This document shows, in pieces, positions 51,787 to 59,287 of a stretch of 64,000 nt of DNA. The stretch's first letter is position 1; each line of letters begins with the position of its first letter. The DNA lies in the NCBI RefSeq assembly GCF_005222485.1, contig NZ_CP029078.1, positions 1,178,001 through 1,242,000 of the forward strand. Reading direction: 5' to 3'. The position numbers were made by a program, and so were the translations under genes. The notes beneath the pieces are model-generated. The model worked only from the letters and a program-made list of their open reading frames with translations, had not been told where the DNA came from and searched no databases. This stretch comes from Streptomyces griseoviridis. GTDB lineage: Bacteria; Actinomycetota; Actinomycetes; Streptomycetales; Streptomycetaceae.

Positions 51787-53463
51787 TCAGTGGGCGGTGC
51801 CGGTGGACCAGAGTTCCGCGTCGCCGTCGCTGATCGTGATGTTGCCGTCGCCGCGCAACGTCAGCACAGCGTTCTCGTGCCCGTTGGTCTTGCTCGCCCA
51901 CACGGCCCGGTGTTCCTTGTCGTAGACGACCAGGTTGCCGTCGTCCTGGAACTCGGCAGTCGCGCCGTCGCCGCTGGTCTTGGAGGCCCAGCGCGCCTTG
52001 TTCTCCTCGTCGTAGGCGACCAGGTTGCCGTCGCGCTGCATGACGAGTCTGATCCTGGCCGCGATGAGTTCGCCGCCGGCCTCCACGACGACCGGCCGGC
52101 TGACGACCAGTTCGGCGGGCGGCTCCTGGCTCTGGCCGCCGCTCTCCTGGCCGTCCTGCCGGTCCTCGCCCTGCTGCGCGTCGGCGCCGTCCTGTGCGTC
52201 CTGTACGTCCTGGCCGTCCTTCGAGGTATCGGCCGCGTTCTGCGCGCCGTCGTCCGCGGCGGCCGACCGGTCGGCCGCCGCGGCACTCGCCGCGGCCCGT
52301 GCGCCGCTGTCCTTCTCGGTGTCGTTCCCGGGCAGCAACGTCAGCGCGGTGGCGGCGGCGACGCCGACGGCCACCGTCGCGGCGGCGGCGATCAGGACGG
52401 TCCTGCGGCGGGAGCGGGGCCGCGGATCACCGCTGCCGGGCGGGCCGAAGCCGGGCGGCGGCGCCAGGACCGCGGTCCCGGACGGCGTGCCGGGCACGAC
52501 CTGGGTCGGGACCGCCGCCGTCGGAAGCTCGGCGGGGGCGGGCCCGCCTGCGGCGGGGCCGGCGGAGGCGTCGGGGGCCGTCGGCACCGGGACCGTCGCG
52601 GGGACGCCGTCCTTCGCCTCGGGTGCGGAGATCAGCCGGTAGTGCGGGTCGTCGGCCAACGACGTGTGCGCGTCGCGGAGTTCGACGATCTCGCCGGGCG
52701 TCGGCCGCTCGGCCGGGTCGCGGTGGGTGCAGGCCGCGAGGATCTCGGCCAGCCGGGGCTCGACGCCGTCCAGGTCGATGTCGCCGTGGACGGTGCGGTA
52801 GGCGATCGCGGAGAACGACCCGTCGCCGTACGGGGGCCGGCCGGTCGCCGCGAAGGCGATGGTCGCGCCCAGCGCGAAGACGTCGGCGGCGGCGCTCGTC
52901 TCCTCACCGCGGAACGCCTCGGGAGCGGTGAACCCGGGGGTGCCCGCGGTGTGGCCGACCTGGGTCAGCGCGGCCTGCCCGGCGCCCCGGGCGATGCCGA
53001 AGTCGATGAGCTGCGGGCCGACCGGCGACAGGATGACGTTCTGCGGCTTGACGTCGCGGTGCAGGATCTCGTGGTCGTGGATGTCCGACAGGCCCTCGGC
53101 GAGGGCGGCCAGCAGCGCGAGGCAGAGCTGCGCGGGCAGCGGCCCCGACGCCTGGACCGCCGAGTAGAGGGTCCGGCCGGGTACGTACTCGGTGGCGAAC
53201 CAGAAGGGCGGCGCGTCGAGGCCGCTGTCGATGATCGTCGCGCTGTAGGCGCTGCGCACGGTGTGCAGCGTGTCCACCTCGCGGCGGAACCGCTCCAGGG
53301 CCTGCGGCTCGTACTGGAACTGATCACTGATCACCTTGATCGCGACCGGTCGGCCGCCGGGGGTGCTGCCGAGGTAGACAGTGCCCATACCGCCCGCCCC
53401 GAGGCGGCCGGTGAGACGGTAGCGACCGATCCGGACAGGATCGGATGCGGCGAGGGGATGCAC
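51787..53463 (-). CDS. Transmembrane Ser/Thr protein kinase with extracellular bulb-type lectin domain
   Basis: GTG 53463 follows GGGAGG. The 558-residue protein has a kinase domain at about 8-265: GAGGMG loop, catalytic Lys43 (VAIKV), HRDVKPQN with Asp137, DFG and APE motifs all present. A Pro/Ala-rich linker, a transmembrane helix (VLIAAAATVAVGVAAATALTLL), an Asp/Gln-rich stalk and a C-terminal B-lectin (mannose-binding) domain follow. The lectin carries three sugar-site repeats: QRDGNLVAY, QDDGNLVVY and RGDGNITIS, the last degenerate. It is therefore a Hanks-type receptor kinase that could sense glycans or cell-wall material. Its position at the end of the T7SS locus suggests it may regulate secretion, which is an inference. 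Confidence 0.93.
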   Translation of the reverse strand: MHPLAASDPVRIGRYRLTGRLGAGGMGTVYLGSTPGGRPVAIKVISDQFQYEPQALERFRREVDTLHTVRSAYSATIIDSGLDAPPFWFATEYVPGRTLYSAVQASGPLPAQLCLALLAALAEGLSDIHDHEILHRDVKPQNVILSPVGPQLIDFGIARGAGQAALTQVGHTAGTPGFTAPEAFRGEETSAAADVFALGATIAFAATGRPPYGDGSFSAIAYRTVHGDIDLDGVEPRLAEILAACTHRDPAERPTPGEIVELRDAHTSLADDPHYRLISAPEAKDGVPATVPVPTAPDASAGPAAGGPAPAELPTAAVPTQVVPGTPSGTAVLAPPPGFGPPGSGDPRPRSRRRTVLIAAAATVAVGVAAATALTLLPGNDTEKDSGARAAASAAAADRSAAADDGAQNAADTSKDGQDVQDAQDGADAQQGEDRQDGQESGGQSQEPPAELVVSRPVVVEAGGELIAARIRLVMQRDGNLVAYDEENKARWASKTSGDGATAEFQDDGNLVVYDKEHRAVWASKTNGHENAVLTLRGDGNITISDGDAELWSTGTAH

Positions 53464-53746
53464 GGTGTGGAATTCCTCCCAGAATGACCTGCCCGGCCGC
53501 ACCCGTCCATGGGCTGTGGCGTGCGGGGATCACACCGCTCGCGCTTCCGCGTGCGTGGCTGACGAGCCGCGTCGCCACACAACAGCCGGTCACTCGATCA
53601 TACGTCAGGCACCCCACGTCCGGGATCGGACACCCTGGCCGCGCGGGCCTGCCCCGCACCGAACACGGGCGGAGAACAAGGCAGTTGGGCGATTTCACCG
53701 AGCCCGCCGGGCCCGCCGCACGGTGCGGGGCCGCACGGCCGCACGG

Positions 53747-54400
53747 CTACAGAGCGTCCGCAGGGGCGGGCCCGCCGGTTCCCCGGCCGGGCTCCGCGGG
53801 GTCGGGCGACGTGGTCTCCCGGGCTGCCGCCCGCTCCATCTCCGGTGCCAGGATGTCCGGTTGCAGGATGAACGCGAACAACTCGTCGTGGGAGCGGCTG
53901 CGGTGGCTCGCGTCGACGTGCGCGTTCCACCGCTCGGCCATCCGCAGGTGCTCGGTCCAGGCCGCCCGGTTGCGCAGGATGTTCGCGCGCAGCGCGGGCA
54001 GGTTCATCGCCGTGAGGTTCCAGGAGTCCGCGTCGCCGCAGAGCGTCTTGTCGCGGACGGCCACCGTGTTGCGGGTCAGGCCGGCCGGGAAGTTGGCGCA
54101 CACCCGGGGGCGGTGGACGTAGGCGCCGCAGCGGGCGTGGCCGGGGGCGATCTCCATCAGGAACACGCATCCCTCGGTGTCCGGCCGGTGGCGCAGCCGG
54201 ATGTCGAAGAGCGGGCCGCCGCGGGTGAGCCGGAAGTCGCCGTCGTCCTTCTCCTTGAGGGCGACGAACTCCCGTGGGTGCAGGGCCATTCCGGTGGCGA
54301 GGCCGCGCACGTCGGCCATGGTGACGTTGACGGTGTACTCGCGGCAGCAGCGGCCCTTGCAGGACGCGCAGCCGGCCAGGTTGGCTTCGGGGCCGCTCAC
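53747..54400 (-). CDS. YkgJ-family cysteine-cluster protein
   Basis: GTG 54400 overlaps the upstream stop by 4 bp (GTGA) behind GGAGGT, giving 217 residues. Near the N terminus CASCKGRCC is the C-x2-C-x3-CC cluster of the YkgJ family (putative zinc- or iron-chelating). Later cysteines in CVFLME, HARCGAYVHRPRVCANFP and TLCGDADSWN complete the pattern. The biochemical role of the family is not established. It is translationally coupled to a second Cys-containing protein. Confidence 0.85.
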   Translation of the reverse strand: MSGPEANLAGCASCKGRCCREYTVNVTMADVRGLATGMALHPREFVALKEKDDGDFRLTRGGPLFDIRLRHRPDTEGCVFLMEIAPGHARCGAYVHRPRVCANFPAGLTRNTVAVRDKTLCGDADSWNLTAMNLPALRANILRNRAAWTEHLRMAERWNAHVDASHRSRSHDELFAFILQPDILAPEMERAAARETTSPDPAEPGRGTGGPAPADAL

Positions 54401-55026
54401 ACGACCACCTCCTCGGGCCAGGGGGCACCCAGCTCGCGGGCCGCGTGGGCCTCCAGCAGATAGCGCTGGAAGTCCTCGATGCCGGGCGGGTCCTCGGGGT
54501 CCTTGGTCAGGGCGTTCCAGCGGCGGACGGTCTCGAACCAGTGGTCGCGGTCGGCGGCCCACCCGCGCTCCGCCCGAGCCAGGCCGGCCGCGTCGAGGGG
54601 GCGCCCGACGGTGCCGGGCCCGTCGTCGTCCCGGTCCCCGTCCCCCGCGTCGTCCGCCCGAGCGCCTTCCGTGTCCCGCGCGCCCTCACCGGGTACGGCG
54701 GGGTACATCCGGCAGGAGACAGGCGCCAGTTCGCCGAGCCCGCAGCGGCCGGTGCCCTCCAGGGTGAGGACGTGGAAGACGCAGCCGTGGGCGGCGTTGG
54801 CGATCCTGACGTTCACCCGGCGCCGCGCGTTGTCCAGCACGACACCGGTCGGGTCGTTGGCCGCGGCCGGGGCGGTCTGGGTGAAGTGCCACGGCTCCAG
54901 GGCGAGGGTCCGTGCGATGCGCACCAGGTCCGCGCCGGTGACCAGGCGCGGGCCGCGGTAGCAGAGCCGCTTCGCGCGGGTGGACTGCCACGCGCCGTCG
55001 GCGCCCGGGGTGCTGTCCGCTGTCAC
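54397..55026 (-). CDS. Companion Cys-cluster (YkgJ-like, degenerate) protein
   Basis: GTG 55026 follows GAGGGG. The 209-residue product contains RLCYRG, AAHGCVFHVL and GRCGLGELAPVSCRMYPAV, the last being the C-x-Y-P part of YkgJ-like proteins. It lacks the dense CxxCxxxCC cluster kept by its partner. An acidic insert (residues about 117-140) is disordered. The 4-bp overlap with the next gene implies a two-protein unit, possibly a heteromer in which each partner gives part of a metal site. Function unknown. Confidence 0.75.
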   Translation of the reverse strand: MTADSTPGADGAWQSTRAKRLCYRGPRLVTGADLVRIARTLALEPWHFTQTAPAAANDPTGVVLDNARRRVNVRIANAAHGCVFHVLTLEGTGRCGLGELAPVSCRMYPAVPGEGARDTEGARADDAGDGDRDDDGPGTVGRPLDAAGLARAERGWAADRDHWFETVRRWNALTKDPEDPPGIEDFQRYLLEAHAARELGAPWPEEVVV

Positions 55027-55343
55027 ACCGTGTTCCCCTCAGATCTGTCGGCCACCGGGTCCCGGCCCGGCCGCCCGGCGGGCGCCGCCCCACGACGCCG
55101 CTCACCCGGCTCGCTCCAGGTGGTCGCCAGCGAGCGTAGTCGATCGGATCTCCGTCGGGGAGCGGTGATTTCGGCGCCGGGCGGGGGACATGTCTCGGCG
55201 CTCAGCGGGCAGGAGGCGTTCGTCCGGGGCCGCTCTCCAGGTGGCTCCGCGCCCGCCCGCCGCCTCCGCCGACTCCGCTGACCTTGCCGTATTCACTGCC
55301 TCTGCCGTATCCGCCGTATCCCCGTCACGAAGGACGCCCCGCC
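55027..55343. other. 317-bp divergent intergenic region
   Basis: It separates the Cys-cluster pair (minus) from gvpU (plus) and should contain both promoters. TTGCCG near 55288 with GTATCC 17 nt downstream is a poor plus-strand candidate. The repeated ccgtat pattern just before gvpU is notable. No RNA gene or additional reading frame with a ribosome binding site is seen. Confidence 0.45.
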
Positions 55344-55775
55344 ATGACCGTCGAGCCGGATCCCCTGCACCAGCCGGCCGCGCCGGTCGTGACCGAGCCG
55401 GCGCCCGATCTGCAACTCCAGATGCTGGTACGGCTGATCGCCCAGGACGACACGGCGGCGCTGCCGCTGACGCTGCTCCTGCCGGGCGGGCTCCTGCACG
55501 GGGAGCTGATCTCCCACGAGGCGTGGAAGGCCGACTGGGCGCGCGGGCTGCGTGAGGTCGGCGGGTCGGGCGCGCATCTGCTGGAACGGTTCCCCGAACA
55601 GGTCGACCAGGAGGTGGCCGCGCGGCAGGGACGGCAGGCCCCGCAGCGGCTGCCACAGTGGATCCACCTGCGCAACGCCACCAGCGTCACCACCGCCGGC
55701 GATCCGGTCGTCATGCCGCTGTGGCGGGGGCGGCTCGCGGACGTGTCCGGCTGGTCGCTCGGTACCCCCGTCTGA
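55344..55775 (+). CDS. gvpU: Gas vesicle accessory protein GvpU-like
   Basis: ATG 55344 has GAAGGA upstream; a start 20 codons earlier lacks a site. The 143-residue protein has LPLTLLLPGGLLHGELISHEAW near residues 38-60. Its C terminus carries PQWIHLRNATSV ... PLWRGRLADVSGWSLG, which aligns by eye with the IHLKNA ... WRGKIAEVDGFFLG ending of GvpU proteins. GvpU helps tune gas-vesicle clustering in Bacillus. No other gvp gene is in the window, so it is an orphan here; actinomycete relatives may serve another role. Confidence 0.75.
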   Translation: MTVEPDPLHQPAAPVVTEPAPDLQLQMLVRLIAQDDTAALPLTLLLPGGLLHGELISHEAWKADWARGLREVGGSGAHLLERFPEQVDQEVAARQGRQAPQRLPQWIHLRNATSVTTAGDPVVMPLWRGRLADVSGWSLGTPV

Positions 55776-56061
55776 CGCAGGGGCCGCCCCCGCGACATCC
55801 TCGGCACCGGCAGGCCGGCCACGACGGTGAGGTGTGTCACGCACCCCTCATCAGATCCGCCCGCTTTCTTCGCTTAAGTTAGCCTTCGCCCACTTCCGCG
55901 GCTTTCGCGCGCCTCACTCGATGCGTCACATGTCTCGTCCGCACCGCCTACGGGGTCGGGCGCACTGCCCTACGATCGGGGTACGCCTTCGGCGCGAGCC
56001 ACCGGCCCGTGCCGCTCCGGCGATCGCAGTCGAGGACAGCCGAGGACGGTCGAGGATCACG

Positions 56062-56421
56062 GTGACAGAGACACCTTCGCAGCCCCCCTCCCATCTGTCG
56101 GTCCGCCGATCCACGGTCGACGGCGTCCGGGTGGTCGCCCTGCGGGGTGAGCTGGACCACGCCGCCCGGGTCGACCTCGGCGATGTGCTGCACCCGCCCG
56201 GTGAGGAGGCGCCGCGGACTGTGGCGGATCTCTCCGGTGTGACCTTCATGGACTCCAGCGGCATCAACATCCTCATCGCGGCCCACCGCGCCGCCGTGCA
56301 GAGCGAGGGGTGGCTGCGGGTCGTCGGCGCGCAGCCCTCGGTGCTGCGGGTCCTCGAACTCGTCGGCCTCGACCTGGTCATTCCCTGTTTCCCCACACTG
56401 GCACAGGCGTTGGAGAGTTGA
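56062..56421 (+). CDS. STAS-domain anti-sigma factor antagonist (RsbV/BldG-type)
   Basis: GTG 56062 follows GAGG; longer frames from 55834 lack a site. The 119-residue STAS protein has VVALRGELDHAARVDL at the start and VTFMDSSGINILIAAH with the phosphorylatable Ser at 65/66. Such proteins bind and neutralise anti-sigma kinases when dephosphorylated. It precedes the RsbR-S-T cassette by 157 bp, suggesting it is the downstream output of the phosphatases encoded there. Its anti-sigma partner is not in the window. Confidence 0.9.
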   Translation: MTETPSQPPSHLSVRRSTVDGVRVVALRGELDHAARVDLGDVLHPPGEEAPRTVADLSGVTFMDSSGINILIAAHRAAVQSEGWLRVVGAQPSVLRVLELVGLDLVIPCFPTLAQALES

Positions 56422-56578
56422 GCCTGCCCCAGGGAAACCGTCTTCTCCGCGCCGGGGTTCGCACCTTTCACCGGTGCGGGCCGTGTGGAACCTGAAGCAG
56501 GACTCGCGGCACCCAACCTGCCGTAAGCTGCCCACGTCGGTCTTTACCTGAACAGATGAATATCGAAGGAGCACCGGA

Positions 56579-57430
56579 ATGGTGAAGCGGGACGACGCTG
56601 TGGACCTGGTGGGGCTCCTGTCCGTCGAGGGCCAGGACCTGGCCGCGACGTGGGTGCGCGAGGTATCGGGCTCACTGAAAGGCCGGATCGGCGCGGCCGA
56701 ACTCGACCGCGAACTGCGCGAACTGTACGACGCCTTGGTGGAGGCACTGCGACAGGGCGCGACCGATGTGCACGCCGAGCAGATGTCCGAAGTCCGGGCG
56801 CTGCTCACGGAATTGTCGAGGAATAGGGCCCGGCAGGGATTCTCCCCGAGTGAGACGGCCGTCAGCGTTTTCGCGCTGAAGGGAATTCTCGAACCCGCCC
56901 TCCAGGACGGTTCCGCGGACACGGTCCGCGCCTATCTGCAGCTCGGCCGGATCCTGGACGGTCTCGGGCTGTTCACGATCGAGACGTACACCCAGACCCG
57001 GGACGAGCTGATCACCGCGCAGGCCGAGCAGCTCCTCGAACTGTCCACGCCCGTGGTCCGGTTGTGGGACGGCGTCATCGCGGTGCCGCTGGTCGGCACG
57101 CTGGACTCGGCGCGGACCCAGGTCGTGATGGAGAAGCTGCTCCAGGCGCTGGTGGACACCGGCTCCGAGCAGGCGATCATCGACATCACGGGCGTTCCCG
57201 CGGTGGACACCCAGGTCGCCCAGCACCTGCTGAAGACCATCGTCGCGGCCAAGCTGATGGGCGCCGAGTGCACGGTGTCCGGGATCAGCCCGCAGATCGC
57301 GCAGACGATCGTCGCGCTGGGCATCGAGTTCGACGGCATCGTGACGAAGGCCAGCCTGGCCGACGCCCTCAAGCTGGCGCTGCGCCGTTCCGGCGTGGAC
57401 CTCGTCGCGCGTGAGAGCGTGCAGCGATGA
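56579..57430 (+). CDS. rsbR: RsbR-like stressosome scaffold protein
   Basis: ATG 56579 with GAAGGAG upstream gives 283 residues. About 1-150 form an all-helical N-terminal sensory domain; about 155-275 is a STAS domain (IAVPLVGTLDSARTQ; IIDITGVPAVDTQVAQHL with the phosphoacceptor Thr). RsbR and RsbS assemble the stressosome, which binds RsbT. It overlaps rsbS by ATGA. No haem- or flavin-binding signature is visible, so the stimulus is unknown. Confidence 0.9.
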   Translation: MVKRDDAVDLVGLLSVEGQDLAATWVREVSGSLKGRIGAAELDRELRELYDALVEALRQGATDVHAEQMSEVRALLTELSRNRARQGFSPSETAVSVFALKGILEPALQDGSADTVRAYLQLGRILDGLGLFTIETYTQTRDELITAQAEQLLELSTPVVRLWDGVIAVPLVGTLDSARTQVVMEKLLQALVDTGSEQAIIDITGVPAVDTQVAQHLLKTIVAAKLMGAECTVSGISPQIAQTIVALGIEFDGIVTKASLADALKLALRRSGVDLVARESVQR

Positions 57431-57798
57431 GCGAGCGCATTCCGGTCCTGCGGATCGGTGACGTCCTGCTGGTCTCGGTCCAGTTCGACCTGGAGGACCA
57501 GACGGTGCTCAACCTCCAGGAGGACCTGGCGGAGCAGATCGTCGCGAAGTCGGCCCGCGGGGTCGTCATCGACATCAGCGCCCTGGAGATCGTCGACTCC
57601 TTCGTGGGGCGCATGCTGGCGACGGTCGCCGCGATCTCCCGGGTGCTCGACGCGCGGACGGTGGTCGTGGGGATGCGTCCCGCCGTCGCCATCACCCTGG
57701 TCGAGCTGGGACTCTCGCTCGGCGGCGTCAGCACCGCCCTCGATCTGGAGAAGGGACTGGCGAAACTGCGCCGGCCCATCGGTTCGGCCTCCCAGTGA
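57427..57798 (+). CDS. rsbS: RsbS-like STAS protein
   Basis: The 123-residue single STAS domain (IPVLRIGDVLLVSVQFDLED; VVIDISALEIVDSFVGRML) carries the conserved DSFVGR phosphoserine. Length is typical. It overlaps rsbR upstream and rsbT downstream by 4 bp each. In its unphosphorylated form it should hold RsbT in the stressosome. Confidence 0.93.
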   Translation: MSERIPVLRIGDVLLVSVQFDLEDQTVLNLQEDLAEQIVAKSARGVVIDISALEIVDSFVGRMLATVAAISRVLDARTVVVGMRPAVAITLVELGLSLGGVSTALDLEKGLAKLRRPIGSASQ

Positions 57799-58217
57799 CA
57801 GCGCCCTGGCAGGCGGGCGCCGAACCGCTCACCTTCCCCATCACCCGCAGCGCCGATCTCGTCCACATCCGCCAGGCCATCCGGACCCTGTCGCAGCAGT
57901 GCCGTCTCTCCCTGGTCGACCAGACGAAGATGATCACCGCGGCGAGCGAGCTGGCCCGCAACACCCTCATCTACGGGGGTGGCGGCGCGGTGCTGGCCGG
58001 GATGGTCAGCGCCGACGGGAAGCACGGGGTCGGCGCCGTGTTCGAGGACACCGGGCCCGGCATCCCCGACGTCGAGCAGGCCATGACGGACGGCTGGACG
58101 TCGGGCAGCGGCCTCGGGCTCGGCCTGAGCGGCGCCCGCCGTCTCGTCGACGACTTCCATCTGCACACCGTGCCCGGCGAGGGCACCGTGGTCACCATCA
58201 TCAAGTGGGTGCGATGA
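57795..58217 (+). CDS. rsbT: RsbT-like serine/threonine switch kinase
   Basis: GTG 57795 overlaps rsbS by GTGA. The 140-residue HATPase (GHKL) kinase has the N box SELARNTLIYGGGG, the G1 box FEDTGPGIPD and the G2 box GSGLGLGLSGARRLV. It should phosphorylate RsbR and RsbS and, once freed, activate a SpoIIE-type phosphatase such as those encoded downstream. Overlaps the next gene by ATGA. Confidence 0.95.
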   Translation: MTAPWQAGAEPLTFPITRSADLVHIRQAIRTLSQQCRLSLVDQTKMITAASELARNTLIYGGGGAVLAGMVSADGKHGVGAVFEDTGPGIPDVEQAMTDGWTSGSGLGLGLSGARRLVDDFHLHTVPGEGTVVTIIKWVR

Positions 58218-59266
58218 ACACCACCGCCTTCCTCGAATGCGAGGACGTGGCGTGGTTCCGGGACGGCGCGTCGCTGGCGACGACCGCCAGGGGCGCGGCC
58301 GCCGCGCTCGCCCGGCGCCTCGGGTTCACCAGCCACCGGTCGGCCGAGGTCGCCCTCGCGGTCACCGAGGCCGCCACGAACGTCCAGCGGCACAGCGTGG
58401 ACGGCGGGCTCCTGCTGCGCGTCGTGCGCTCGGGGGCCGAGGCGGGCGTCGAGTTCCTCACCGTCGACTCGGGGCCCGGGATGACGGACGTGCCCGCGGC
58501 CATGGTCGACGGCGCGTCGAGCGCCGGCACCCTGGGGATCGGGCTCGGCGCGGTCGCCCGGCTCGCTGACCACTTCGACCTGCACTCCGTCCCGGGGCGC
58601 GGGACGGTCCTGAGCGCCCGGTTCTGGCCGCGCGGAGCGGAGTCCGCGACCCCGCTCCCGGGGACGTCGGGCGCCGACGGGGTGACCAGGCCCATCAGCG
58701 GGGAGACGGTGTGCGGCGACGCGTGGGCCGTCCGCACCCTCGTCGCGGGACCCGAGGGAGCGCCGCCCGTCGTGGTGGTCATGCTCTGCGACGGCCTGGG
58801 GCACGGCCCGCTGGCCGCGCGGGCGAGCCAGGCGGCCGTGGGCGCGTTCCGGGACTGCGCCGACCTCAGCCCCGAGGGCGTCCTCACCGCCGTCGACCGG
58901 GCGCTGCGGGGCACCCGCGGCGGCGCGGTCGCGGTGGCGCGGATCGAGCCGGCCGAGGGGCGGGTGCGGTACTGCGGGATCGGCAACGTCAGCGGCTTCC
59001 TCGTCGACCCCGCCGGCCGCAGGGCGCTGCTCTCGGCCCCCGGGATCGTCGGCGCGCAGATGCGCAGGCTGCGGACGTTCGAGGAGCCGCTCCCCGAGCA
59101 CGGCGCCCTGGTGATGCACTCCGACGGGCTGACCGAACGCTGGGACCACACGGCGCTGCCGGGGCTGCTGCGCCACTCGCCGCTGGTCATGGCCGGTCAG
59201 CTGCTCCGGGAGGCCGCGGTGCGCAGGGACGACGCGAGTGTCGTCGTGGTCAAGGGCGCCTGGTGA
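58214..59266 (+). CDS. HATPase-SpoIIE/RsbX-type phosphatase fusion
   Basis: ATG 58214 overlaps rsbT. The 350-residue protein joins an RsbW/RsbT-like HATPase (about 1-140; VTEAATNVQRHS, VDSGPGMTD, GIGLGAVARL) to a SpoIIE/RsbX PP2C-type phosphatase (about 150-350; MLCDGLGHG, MHSDGLTERWD, RRDDASVVVV metal-binding aspartates). RsbX-like activity would reset the stressosome by dephosphorylating RsbR/RsbS. The fusion places kinase-like and phosphatase functions in one chain. Confidence 0.9.
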   Translation: MNTTAFLECEDVAWFRDGASLATTARGAAAALARRLGFTSHRSAEVALAVTEAATNVQRHSVDGGLLLRVVRSGAEAGVEFLTVDSGPGMTDVPAAMVDGASSAGTLGIGLGAVARLADHFDLHSVPGRGTVLSARFWPRGAESATPLPGTSGADGVTRPISGETVCGDAWAVRTLVAGPEGAPPVVVVMLCDGLGHGPLAARASQAAVGAFRDCADLSPEGVLTAVDRALRGTRGGAVAVARIEPAEGRVRYCGIGNVSGFLVDPAGRRALLSAPGIVGAQMRRLRTFEEPLPEHGALVMHSDGLTERWDHTALPGLLRHSPLVMAGQLLREAAVRRDDASVVVVKGAW

Positions 59267-59287
59267 CCGGCGGGAGACGGGCGGACC

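Noticed and set aside
53597..53602. TATGAT (minus strand) as a -10 box for the kinase gene
   Set aside because: The region 17-18 nt upstream reads TCCCGG, not a -35 box. Left unassigned, although a kinase promoter must lie in 53464-53746.
53723..53736. Short gtgcgg/ccgcac palindrome after the Cys-cluster gene
   Set aside because: The stem is short with almost no loop; not convincing as a terminator.
55868..55890. ttaagttagcctt resembling half of an iron-box (DmdR/IdeR-type) operator
   Set aside because: The second half of the palindrome is absent and neighbouring genes are not iron-related.
55979..55984. GGGTAC as a possible sigma-B-type -10 box upstream of the STAS gene
   Set aside because: No suitable GTTT-like -35 element is present at 14-16 nt, so the match is likely chance.
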